DNA of 60,000 nucleotides from Symsagittifera roscoffensis. Lineage: Eukaryota > Xenacoelomorpha > Acoela > Convolutidae. Positions 46,261 to 56,237 of the stretch are shown piece by piece. The number at the start of each line of letters is the position of its first letter. Positions within the stretch are counted from its first letter, which is position 1. Location of the stretch: NCBI RefSeq assembly GCF_963678635.1, contig NC_087064.1, forward strand, positions 77,728,512-77,788,511, read 5' to 3'. The notes below the pieces were generated by a model that worked only from the letters and a program-made list of their open reading frames with translations, did no database searches and was not told the DNA's origin. Both the position numbers and the translations under genes were made by a program.

Positions 46261-46735
46261 TTCTTTTCGTGTTGATTCTTCTTGTCGTGTCGTGTAATTT
46301 CTCTCTGTCTCTTCTGATTCAGTGTTCAGTAAACAATTTTCGATCAATCAAGATCTAAAAAACAGGTCGCGACTTAGAACCATCATTTTAGGATGCAACA
46401 TCAATCAATTCTCTAAAACTCTCCATTGAAATTCTCTTTTTCAATTCTGATTTAAAATTTTAGCACCAAGGTGGATCGTCCACCTTTACCTTTGTCAGAG
46501 TAGCACGAATGTGCGCTGTCACCTTGATGACCTGGGGTGCCCCAGGCCTTTTATGACACAAACATAAAACATATCATAACAATAACATAACATAAACACA
46601 TAAACATCACACACCTATACTATCACATAAAAACCTAATCCCTAATACTGTATCTAAAACCTAACCTAATCTAAAACTTGATTCTAATTCTTATCGAATA
46701 ACTTATTAAAAACCACTTATCGCCGAGCGCAATTC
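46261..46735 (-). other. Intergenic leader between pol and the SGNH ORF
   Basis: Non-coding stretch of 475 bases. It holds the splice-acceptor-like motif at 46,355 and a run of 'cataacataaacacataaac' sequence at 46,560-46,640. Comparable acat-rich DNA lies at 3,820-3,840 and 23,310-23,345 in the other copies. Confidence 0.6.
46355..46375 (-). promoter_or_regulatory. Conserved 3' splice-acceptor-like motif, copy I
   Basis: On the minus strand the sequence reads GACCTGTTTTTTAG then ATCTTGATTGATCG. The motif is kept in copies II and III while surrounding non-coding DNA has diverged. It lies 95 bases before the SGNH-ORF ATG. A spliced mRNA joining a gag-side donor to this site would express the downstream genes. 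Confidence 0.55.
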
Positions 46736-48712
46736 TTAGCATATACTCAGATAGTATTTTTTATGTAAGTAAACTTCTATGTCAGTCTCTGAAAATATCA
46801 CATGCACAAGAGCGTACAACTCTCTCGGGTGTAGCTTCCCTCTATTGGGATCATAAACTGGCAACGAGAGAGAGGTCACACCTCTCTCAACCAGGAAATC
46901 CCTAAGTCGAGTCAAGGCCAATACCAAGCTCTCCGGATTCACGTGTTGCCTATCAGTAGCTTTCGTAACCAAAAAACACAAATATTTCCCTGGTATCTGT
47001 GATGCAACAGGGGGCAACGCTATCATTCCTCCTACACCCGGCCTCTGTTTCCACAAAAACTCGATATTCTTGTACTCTCTTTTAAAGTCGGCCGCTAGTG
47101 CTGTTTTGAAGCTTACGTCCGCCGTTATCGCTATGGCGCACGTGCGTTCCGTGAGTATGAAATCGCTGTCCGTTATAACGATATTGTTCGAATAATGGTT
47201 CGGTAGATCAAAATACGATTCAAAGATTCGTCCAAAAGGTGGTTTCTTAGCATTCTCGCCCTCTGTCTCTAGTTCTCCGGTTTCCCTTGCCGATTTCAAT
47301 TTTTTTATTATGAGATTTTCGGTGTGGGTGAGTCCTACCCCCACTCCCCGGACAAAAATATCCATCGACGTCCCCGTCAATCGCCCAAAGTCTAGGAGAC
47401 CGAGGTTGGATTGTGGAACACGTAGAGGACCATCTGGGGCGACCCAGTTGGACTCGGTATTATCATGACTGATGTATTTGACGCCGTCTCTATCGACGTC
47501 CTGAATCGTCAGGATCGTCTCTTTTGGATCTGTCGGCAGATCATGGAGCCATTCGAGCACGCGCAAGTTTGTTAGTTCTTGCTCATGAGTCTGTTCCGCT
47601 TCTAGTTCGAACTCCACTTCCGGTTCTGATCGATCGTCGATCCAATCTTGATCCATATCGTTCACAAGGTCGATTTCTTCTAGCATCGCTACTTCGTCCA
47701 GCCCCACCAGCGAGTCTATGACATCACTCACTACTATCCGGTCTACAACGAAGTCCTCGCCATACGGATTGTATTTCTTCTGGTTTTTTCCTCTCTTACT
47801 TTGGCGTGTCTCCATAGTGAGCGGAAAGTCAGGCTGTATTCCTTTGTCAATTTCGGTTTGTTCCGGGCAATCCCAGTCTTCTTCGGCATAGGGTAGAGTT
47901 TCATCGTCCACCTCTACTCGCTCAGTCAACTCGAGATCCAGTGGTAGATCGCAATCGTCCACCACCTCATTCCCGTCGTTCTTGTCGCGAGTACCCCTTT
48001 CATTCACTTCACAAGCAGGATCCACTATTAAATAGTCTCCCTCTTGCATGTCCGCTGGGATGCAACAATCCTCGGACGAGGCATTGTGTGGTTTGATATT
48101 CTCGTAATGAGCCGCTCTTCCGGTGCTCAGCCGATAAAAACGACCTCCTTGATGCACCTCTGTTATCTGAAATGGACCACGCCATTTCTTTAATAGTTTC
48201 TTGGTTCCTTTTGGTGGAACCACTTCCTGGAACACCCAGACATAATCGCCAACTGAGTAGGCTTTTGCATCGGCTGTCCTTTTATCAAACCTCCTTTTTT
48301 GTCTAATCTGCGCCTGTTGCGTATTCCTCCTGCATAAGTCATTGAGGTCCTGTTGTCTTCTAATAACGTCCCGCACGTACGTTTGCGGTGCTGTCCTCTT
48401 CCCTTCATATTCAGGGTAGAAGAACGTTAACGGGAGTGCTTTTTCGTGACCCGTCAGCATCATATGCGGACTAATTCCCGTGGTGGAATGCTCCGTGCTG
48501 TTGTAAGCACCCATCACTTGCGGCAAGTGCTTGTCCCAGTCATCCATATAGCGTGAGCAGTAGACTCTCAACATGGATACCAGTGTGCGATTCTGCCTCT
48601 CGACTAGGCCATTCGTTTGCGGGTGATAAGCGGTCGAGTGGGCTTGCGCTACCTGCGACCTTTTCATTAACTCTTTCGTGAGATCACCTACGAATGCTTT
48701 GCCATGGATTGG
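46736..48712 (-). pseudogene. Pol C-terminus: integrase end, GPY/F, acidic linker, macro-like domain
   Basis: The frame is open to a TAA at 46,736. Read from the break at about 48,712 it contains AFVGDLTKELM, then YHPQTNGLVERQNRTL with the catalytic glutamate, and a GPY/F module (KKWRGPFQITEV). An acidic linker of about 300 residues follows. The last 140 residues look like a Poa1/OARD1-type macro (ADP-ribose-binding) domain: AIAITADVSFKTALAADFKREYK, RPGVGGMIALP, KYLCFLVTKATDRQ, LTRLRDFLVERGVTSLSLP. The usual glycine-rich loop after that last strand is replaced by VYDPNRGKLHPREL, which is also conserved in copy II. ADP-ribose binding is inferred; it could be a non-catalytic relative. The break upstream makes this frame a pseudogene. 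Confidence 0.8.
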
Positions 48713-50279
48713 AACGTGATGGGGCAGCCATGCCTTGCTATCCACACGTTTATCAAATGATCGCATGTTTCTTCTGCCGATGCTGTCATGCAGGGTGCTG
48801 CCTCCGCATACTTCGTAAAATGGTCGATCATTACCAGCACCTGATTATAGCCCGTTGCTGTCATGCAGATTTTCTGATGATCAATTTGCACCACTTCGTT
48901 GAAACCTGACGATTCTATTGAATGTAGGGGGAACCTTAGTTTCCTGGGATCCTTTGCCTGTTGACAAGACAGGCATGCGGCTATCCATTTCTCACAAGCC
49001 TTCTTCAATCCCGGCCATTCGAATCGTTTTTGTATCCTGTTATACCCTTTGTCCACGCCTTGATGTCCCATCTGATCATGTGAGCGAAAGAGCAATTCGG
49101 TCTGGTACAACTGTGGCAACACTATTGAATTGTATTTATAAAGGACCTTGTCCTCCTCCTTGCGCTTACAGGCTACTATTCCGTCCTTATTCAGGTACAA
49201 CAAGTTTTTCCTCTTCAGGTAAAACTGCTTCAGGATTTTGTAGCTGTCTTCTTCCAAGTCTCCCTTGTCAGGTGCTCCATTCTCGATCCATCTTTTCAGA
49301 CTGCTCGTCATTCTATCATTTCGTTGAGCCCTCAGGAGATCCGACAGCCTGTACCTGGCTTTCAAATACGTCTTCACCACGTTCATTTGTCCACTCATTA
49401 TCTCCGGGGCATGAGCATCGTCCATCAACTTGACACACCATATCTTCTTCAAAGGCGTCTTTTCTTGCACAGATGGTTCCAGATTGGTACGGACGACCGT
49501 ACCATGTGGCAGCAATCTGGTTGGGCGTTTTGAAACTGCTATCAGCTCGAGCTCGTCTGCGGCATTATCTACCACAGTGCCCTCTTCATCTGAGGTGTAT
49601 CTGTCCCTGTCTGGATCCTGATGTGTTTCTCGGTCCAGCCCACGCTGCTTCCAGTCTACCAATAAGGAACGGATCGCAATCTCTGACATATCAGAATTGG
49701 AAGTTGTTTCAGACGTGTTGTCTCCGGACTGAGGTCCCGAGTCAACACTTGAGTCGACTGATTCTCCAACATCATATTCCAAGTTGTTTGAGATGTTTCT
49801 CGACTCCCCGGACAAAATTCTGTCCATCGGTCGCTTTGAACCCGACTCCCCGGACAAAATTCTGCCCCTAGGTGGTATAGTCAACCTCTCCCCGGACAAG
49901 TTGTCCTGCACGGGCTCAAAGGTGTCTGACTCCTCAGACAAGTCGTCCTTGACTGGCTCGAAGGTGTCAGACTCCCCGGACATTGTCTCGTCCACGGACG
50001 AACAATCTGGGCTTGGCTCGTATTCCTCTTTTGCATCCGTGAAGTGCACTCTTCTCGTGAAGCTAGATATTTCGACCTGATCCTGACTTCCTCAGTAGCT
50101 TGGTTCTGATTCAATGTTCCATATTCAGTGAACGAAGTTCTCAACAAGACTTCTTTCGGCATCGAGGTCACCAGCTGGTTGACGATCGACCTGCAATCCC
50201 GTTCAACGCCTCGGCTGCGAATGGACACTGGCCTCTTCTCTGTTCTCTCGGTGACAGTCAACCTCTGCATGGTCTCCAT
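48688..50279 (-). pseudogene. LSGE-repeat linker and integrase N-terminal half
   Basis: After an in-frame TGA (50,280) the frame restarts and is shifted once more near 50,050-50,090. It then runs 453 codons. The first part has four 14-residue repeats, each beginning SGES or a variant. It is followed by an acidic stretch, the zinc-binding HHCC module (HDQMGHQG ... CLSCQQAK) and the first catalytic block (QIDHQKI, VLVMIDHFTKYAEA). At about 48,712 a 4-base deletion removes the second catalytic aspartate and shifts the frame. The integrase would insert element DNA into the genome; this copy cannot. Confidence 0.85.
49795..49985 (-). repeat. 14-codon LSGE repeats in pol linker
   Basis: About four units of 42 bases, recognisable in DNA by recurring ctccccggacaa. 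Encoded units begin SGESDTFEPV, SEESDTFEPV, SGERLTIPPR and SGESGSKRPM. Copies II and III have the same motif at other spacings. Confidence 0.85.
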
Positions 50280-51258
50280 TCATTCACGATCACGCCTATC
50301 CACTTCCCTATCCAACAAGTCACAGAGTTTTCCCATGACATCCGGCGCCACGTTCACCGTCTTCATCAATAAAGCGATGCTGTTTATACCCAGCCTGGTC
50401 AGTTCTTGCTGTACCAAGTTGGATCGGACTAGCAGATCCAACGGAACGGGTTCGCCTCTGGCTAAAAGCTTTGTCTCCGCGGCCATCTCCACTGGAAGGT
50501 CAGGGTGTCCAGGTATAGGATGTCCTGATTTGTCTAACCACCTAGTAAGTGGCAGCTTATCGTAGGTTTCTTTGTCCAGAAAGGAAAACCCGTCTTTGAT
50601 CTCTGATTGGTTAGCCTGCTTCTCCTCGAGGCGCTCATAAAATTCTGTCTTTTTGCTGAGGCTATCTGCGTTCTGGTGCTTGTCACGGGTACGGTGCTCT
50701 ATGATCATGTGGTATCCATCCAGGCGCACAATCCAACGACCAATATAGCTTTGGTCCATCGAATAGGTTTTCAGCCAGGCAAGGGCACGATTGTCCACTC
50801 GTAACTTGAAGGGAGCACTCCCCAGGTAGGCCCTGTATTTTTCCACAAACGTGATCACAGCAAACATCTCCGCTTTTGGTGCGCCGTATTTCATTTCAGT
50901 ATCACTCAGGACTTCTACTCCCGTAGGCTATCGGACGAAGAACCGTTCTCCCGTTCCACTCCTGTTCCTGGTGAAGTATGCCCAATATCGCAACCACTGA
51001 TGCATCCGTGTCCAGCACGAACATTCCCTTCTCCGTTGGCATGCCGAGGACCGGTGCCTCGCAAAGTTCACGTTTGATGTTTTCAAATGAGACTTGTGCC
51101 TCATCAGTCCAGGTGAACTTTTTGCCCTTGTTTCTCATCAATCTCTGCATGGGGTATATTTTGTCAGCATACCCCTTGATGAACTCACGATAATAATTGG
51201 CGAATCCCAGAAAACTCATCAACTGTGTATCTGTTTTAGGTGCCTTCCAGGTCAACAC
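50280..51258 (-). pseudogene. RNase H domain of copy I
   Basis: It follows the reverse transcriptase in frame after a TGA at 51,259. The connection part has MSFLGFANYYREFIKGYA. The RNase H acids are all visible: FVLDTDAS, AEMFAVITFVEKYRAYL, FKLRVDNRALAWL and HQNADSLSKK. A one-base insertion near 50,905 splits the domain into two frames. The end (TRWLDKSGHPIPGHPDLP) leads into the linker and stops at a TGA where copy II has a tryptophan codon. In an active element this enzyme degrades RNA in the RNA-DNA hybrid. Confidence 0.85.
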
Positions 51259-52244
51259 TCATTCAACCGCTTCGGGATCTGGTCTCACTCCATGTTTGTC
51301 AACCAGGCGGCCCAAATACTCTATGGAATCCCTGAGGATTTCACACTTAGAGGGTTTGCATTTCAGACCCGCCTGCTTCATGCAAGAAAACACCTCCTCC
51401 AACCTCTCTATGTGGTCTTCTAGGGTTGGTGTTGCAATCACAACATCATCGACATAACACATGATGAGATTCCCGTATTTCTTAGTGACGCTCGTGAGTG
51501 CCTGAGCCATCAGTCGCTGGAATCTGGCCGTCGCGTTGCACAATCCGAATGGCATCCTCTTCCACTGGAACAGTCCCAGCTCACACGCGAAACCTGTTTT
51601 CTCTCGATCTTGCTTTCTGAGTGGCACTTGCCAGAATGCTGAGCCCAAATCCAACGTCGTGAAGAACTTAGCGTCTCCCAGCTTGGATAGGCTCTCATCG
51701 ATGCGGGGAATGGGGTATGCGTCTTTTATAGTCACTGCGTTCAGATAACGGAAATCACAACAAAATCTGAGTTGTCCCCCTTCTTTTTCGCCATGACCAC
51801 ACCACAAGCCCATGGGGACTTCGACGGCTCGATCATGTCGTACTCCATTAACATCTCGATTTCCTTCCTACACGCTTCTGACTTGTTTGGGGTCATTCTT
51901 CTCGCCCCTTCCGTATGAGGTACCGAGGCTTCTTCTATCTCAATCTCGTGTTCTACAAAATTACAACAACCTATGTCGGCCTTATGTTTCGAAAAAACGT
52001 CTGCGTTCCGATTTAGCACCGCTCTGAGCGAATCTAGTTCCTTGTCTGATATTTTACCCTTCAAATGTTCTATCTCAGGTAGGACAGGTTTATTCGCTGC
52101 TAACTCTGCTTCTGTCGGCCTCTCAGGAAAGTTGGAACTACTAGACAGCCCATCATCTGTTTCCGACTTCATTGAAAACAATTCCCTAGAAGATTTCAAA
52201 TCATTCACTCTCTTCATTATACATTCTTGGTTCGCATGCAATGG
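51259..52244 (-). pseudogene. Reverse transcriptase of copy I
   Basis: The N-terminal part (51,741-52,241) and the palm part (51,259-51,813) overlap and are joined by a one-base shift in a short G run near 51,780. Motifs in order: RRMTPNKSEACRKEIEMLM, GGQLRFCCDFRYLNAVT, FTTLDLGSAFWQV with the first catalytic aspartate, MPFGLCNATARFQRLM, LIMCYVDDVVIATPTL with the YVDD box, and LKCKPSKCEIL. These are typical of Ty3/gypsy enzymes. An in-frame TGA (52,245-52,247) separates it from protease. Because the shift lies in a homopolymer it could be either a mutation or a sequencing error. Confidence 0.9.
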
Positions 52245-54974
52245 TCATTTAGTTACATCAAACTTTTTCAAGTTCTCCACACTCTGAAAGTCTGTGTTTA
52301 GAGGCAAAGCGTAGCCAAGTTTCTTTCCCCTCTGTATTGTCACTGTTGTTGCTTCTGTGTTAAATAACACACTCACACACAGTCCGCTCCGAGTGAGTGA
52401 GAAGCTTCTTCCTAAAATAGCCGAGCTTTTACTGTTTGGATTTGGTACCAGACACACCTGTCTGTCATTGCTGAGTTCATTCAAGTTCCTCCTCATCCTA
52501 AACGTTGCTATTACGGCTTGGTTCGGTTTTAATCTAACTTTTCGATCCAGAAAAATCGGCACCTTGGCCTGATTAATTAAGATCTTATTAAGGGGTCTTT
52601 TCTCATACTTTCTTTCAGGATCCTTGATCCTAATCAATCCGTCATTGAGATCGATCGTGACGTCAAAGTTGCGAACGAAATCCCTTCCTAGGATGAACTG
52701 GTCGGATTCATCCAAATTCTCTACTACTAGGAAGCTCATCCAAAGATGTCTCCCTCCGAGCTGCAGTGAGATGATCGGAGTTCGTCCGGCGACATAGATC
52801 GCTCCCTGATTGGCAGCTGCCAACCTGATGTTTGTCGGTATGAGATCCGACCTATCAAAACCCATGTCGGTCCAAGTTTTGACTGGCATGACACTAACTA
52901 CTGCTCCCGTGTCTAGCAGTCCCTTTACTGAAAGTTGTCTGCCTTGCATGTCCAGAACGTGTGCGGCCAGATCTGCCTCGCAACTAATATGCACAGCATC
53001 TTGTTCGAGCATCGCGTTGTGTCCGTTTCGTCTGACCTTCAGCTCCTCTTGACCAATGTATATCCGGCCAACCTGATCGTTCACATCAGTTATGTGAGCT
53101 TTCGTGTAGATATTGATGCCATCCACATTCATCAGAATCGGGTAAGGGCCATGGACATCGATATAATGTCCGTCCACTTTCATCAGCCTCGGACCTCCCG
53201 TTGTGAGCAGCGCTCGCACTGCCCTGGAGTCTAGTTTGGGATCCTTCTCCTTCAGGTAGTCGGCATAGATGTCCAGGTGGACCAGTGTAATCTCGGATGG
53301 CTCGCTCAGGTTCTTGACCACCTGGTGCCCTGCGACTGAGATGATAGACATTATTTTGGTCCCTGCCTTCGTCATGCCGAAAGTCTTGCCAGATATAACG
53401 TTCAGTTTTAGTCCCTGTTTCTTGGGCTCTTTTTCGTCTTCTACTCTTATTGTCTTACTCAGGACATTAAGACTTTCCCGAAGATCTGTGCTCTCCAGCT
53501 CCGACCTTACCCATTGCTCCACTTCTTTCGTGGCTAGGTCCTGTTTGACATTCTGCAGAGCTGTCCTTGCCGCCAGGCCGTAATCCACCTTGAGTGGGCT
53601 AGACGACTCTGTTTCGAGGTTCGAGGCTACCACCTCATCAGGCCATGTCTTAACCTTTTTGGTCGTGAAAGTGCTTGGTGTCGTCTCCTTTTTCCGAGAT
53701 TCAGCCTCGTTCATCAGACGTGCTCGACTGGCCTTGACACCCGAAAGCGCCTCTTCGTGGCGGGGATGTTTTGCGTCCGCTACTGCGTCCCAAAACTGAG
53801 TACAATCCGACTTGAAGTGTCCCTCCAAATTACAGAAGAAACACCTCGGACCATATTTCATGATGAGCCCTCTCACGTACTCTTCATGATCCTCGTCGGT
53901 CGCGTCAGCGTCCTCGAGAAAGTAGCCTATGGCCTTCATGTTCTGTTTGTATGCAGAACACGCAGAAACGTGATGGTCCACCGAACCACAATTCGCACAC
54001 GACCTCCTCTTGTCCATGTCATCGCGAGGTTTGTACCAACTGGAATTCGCACCAGTGTTTGTCCCGCTATAGTTGCCATAAATGCTGTAACGGTTTTGCG
54101 CCCTCGGTTTTATCAGTAAATACTCGCGTGACTTCATACGCAAGTCGTCGGGCGTGGGTACCTGGTCAAGCGACAGGGTGAAGTGAGTGGCCAACATCGT
54201 CTTCAACTCCTCACTCATTACTCCATCCATGAACTTCGAAGCGATCGCCAAGTTTCGTTCGGATATTCTCTCATCCGGGTTGCTCCTCCTCCTGAGCAGT
54301 TCAAGGTCGTCCAAGAATTTATCTATTGATTCTTCATCTCTCTGTCGCCTCTTCTCGAACTTCACCATGGCCTGGTGCCCTTGTACTCCAGAGCCGAAAC
54401 GATTCAGCAGGATGTCGAATATCTTGCGAGCGCTGTCTCTCTCATTGGCTCTTTTCGCCATTACACAATTTAATGCAGTACCCTCCAGATTGCTCGTCAG
54501 CGCGCTGCACTCTTGTTTCTTGGAGAGATTCTCTTCCTCAAAGTGTAACTTCATCACCTCTATCCAAGTATCAATGCAGCCATCTGACTCGTCTTTATAT
54601 GACTTCGGCTTCTTCAGTGTTCTTCTTGACCTCTCTCCTCTCTCGGTTGACTTCGAGAGCTTGGTGATGAATGTTTCAAGAGATCTGTTCAGGGGCTCAA
54701 ACATCGAGGCATACATCGTTGTGTCTTGTGAGACTGTAGTCAGATCTGGTACTGAACTGACTTGTGGCACGGTTGGCAATCTTGTCTCCGGGGTGGCCTC
54801 TGCCTCCGGCGGTACTGGATTCGTCCAGCCAGGCCTCTGCGGGGCTGCCCTTGGCCACTCCTTGTTTCTATGCTCATAGTTCGTTCGCGAGCTTTGCTGG
54901 GCTCTGGCACTGTTGCCCGTACCATCTGCAACATTCGCATGGCGTGAGCGCTCCCTTGAGTTGGAATGCTCCTG
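52245..54974 (-). pseudogene. Gag capsid and nucleocapsid, and aspartic protease
   Basis: The frame is open from just after the TAG at 54,975 to a TGA at 52,245; the first ATG is at 54,716. Counting from the codon at 54,779, residues about 50-225 are capsid-like (WIEVMKLHFEEENL, ECSALTSNLEGTAL, FDILLNRFG). Two CCHC zinc knuckles follow: CANCGSVDHHVSAC (261-274) and CFFCNLEGHFKSDC (313-326). A retropepsin-like protease follows with LLDTGAVVSVMP (DTG at 623-625) and FILGRDFVRNFDV. It would assemble the particle, bind RNA and process the polyprotein. Upstream and downstream genes are in the same frame, which suggests one long gag-pol polyprotein. Confidence 0.88.
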
Positions 54975-56237
54975 CTAACTACTCCCATTCAGAATCGCGT
55001 CAAGCTTCCGCATCATCAAGTCAGATTTGGCGTCCAACTTCTTTTCCAGGCTAGTCATCGTTTGGTCGTAGGTGTTATCATGATCATTCAGTAATCGCTC
55101 GATCTCTCTTGACATCCTTGCCTCTCTTTCCTCTGACTCTTTATTTGCCTGTGCCAGGCTCTCAGCCAGGCATTGATCAGTGTTACGAATCAATTGAGCC
55201 TGATCAAACCTCGCCTGCGACTTCACGTGCGTTAGCTCATCTTTCAAACTCTCTCGACCATGGTGAGCTCTCTCGTCAACTTGATCTATCTTCTTAGTCA
55301 TGTCCCGCCTCAATTCATCCAGGCCATTCATCACACCAGCGAACATATCACTTATGTCACCAGCTGCCCCCAGTGGCGGGGTTAGCCCCAGAGAAGATGA
55401 GGTCAGCTGCGGCGGTAGCCTAGTACTCGATGACGCACCGTCTTTTTGCTTGTGCATTGACGTCATTAGTCTGTCAAACGTTGATGATGCTCCCATCGTT
55501 ATCCCATCTGACATGGGTCTGGTCGGCGAGACTGATGACGCCTTCCTGCTCTTCTCGTTCCTTGGGCACGGTGTGAAGTTCACATCCGGATGGGATGTCT
55601 CCGGGTAGTCATAACTGGAAGTTAAACCAACAGTTGGTAGTGACGCCATGCGCTCGTCGTACAAAGACCTCCAACTCTTCTTGGCCTTCGAACCCGGTTG
55701 TTCTTCACTCGGGCTTATACTCGACATCATCGCGTTGTTGCTCTGCTTGGCCAGAGATGAGTGGGTACTAGCCGAATGTGAGTATTCTCCCCTCCACCTG
55801 TGACTCTTGGTCTCCGATTTGGACATTCCCTTGAATAAGACTTCTTCTCGCGGCTCGACCTCGGAACGCTCCGAGGTCTCATCTGTCCTCTCGACTTCCT
55901 CTCGTTCGAGGACCTCGTCTGGCTCAAAGTCGGGTCGAATGAGCGTTCGCTCCCCTTCGTCAAAAGGATCCACCGGCGTTTCGCTCGCAGGCTCGGCCTC
56001 GGCGCTCCGCCCTTGATTGCCATCAAGGTTTTTCTCGCTCCTTAGTTTCATTTCGATCACTGAAAGATCAGGTTGACCTTTAGTCGATTCGTCTTCTGCA
56101 AACGCGTCGGAAGCGCTGCTAAACGAGGTTTGGCTACGTCTAGTTCTAAATTTCCGCGTGCTTCCCTTGCTCAGCCTAACGAGTCCCCGCGCTGCATAGT
56201 TTTTTACAAAATGAAAATATTCGTAATTTGATGGCAA
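54975..56237 (-). CDS. N-terminal arm of gag with coiled coil
   Basis: The frame has 420 codons. The upstream-most codon offered as a start is TTG at 56,237; an in-frame TAA lies 30 bases further upstream and the first ATG is at 56,051. The N-terminal third is basic then strongly acidic (DEVLEREEVERTDE); the middle is Ser/Pro-rich; the last 120 residues look like a long coiled coil (DELRRDMTKKIDQVDERA onwards). It ends at a TAG that is in frame with the capsid region, and no other stop lies between. The TAG is followed by CAG GAG, so leaky readthrough is conceivable but a nonsense mutation is simpler. Just upstream, 'aaaacttgttag' could be a splice acceptor. Confidence 0.7.
   Translation of the reverse strand: MPSNYEYFHFVKNYAARGLVRLSKGSTRKFRTRRSQTSFSSASDAFAEDESTKGQPDLSVIEMKLRSEKNLDGNQGRSAEAEPASETPVDPFDEGERTLIRPDFEPDEVLEREEVERTDETSERSEVEPREEVLFKGMSKSETKSHRWRGEYSHSASTHSSLAKQSNNAMMSSISPSEEQPGSKAKKSWRSLYDERMASLPTVGLTSSYDYPETSHPDVNFTPCPRNEKSRKASSVSPTRPMSDGITMGASSTFDRLMTSMHKQKDGASSSTRLPPQLTSSSLGLTPPLGAAGDISDMFAGVMNGLDELRRDMTKKIDQVDERAHHGRESLKDELTHVKSQARFDQAQLIRNTDQCLAESLAQANKESEEREARMSREIERLLNDHDNTYDQTMTSLEKKLDAKSDLMMRKLDAILNGSS

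Noticed and set aside
50280-52247. Use of TGA as a sense codon (variant code or selenocysteine).
   Set aside because: ORF4b ends with two TGA codons close together, other lesions in pol are true frameshifts, and tryptophan is encoded by TGG throughout.
37395-56237. A DIRS-type element, which has inverted repeats.
   Set aside because: DIRS elements carry a tyrosine recombinase. Here a retroviral-type integrase with HHCC, a DDE remnant and GPY/F is present, and an aspartic protease motif is seen.
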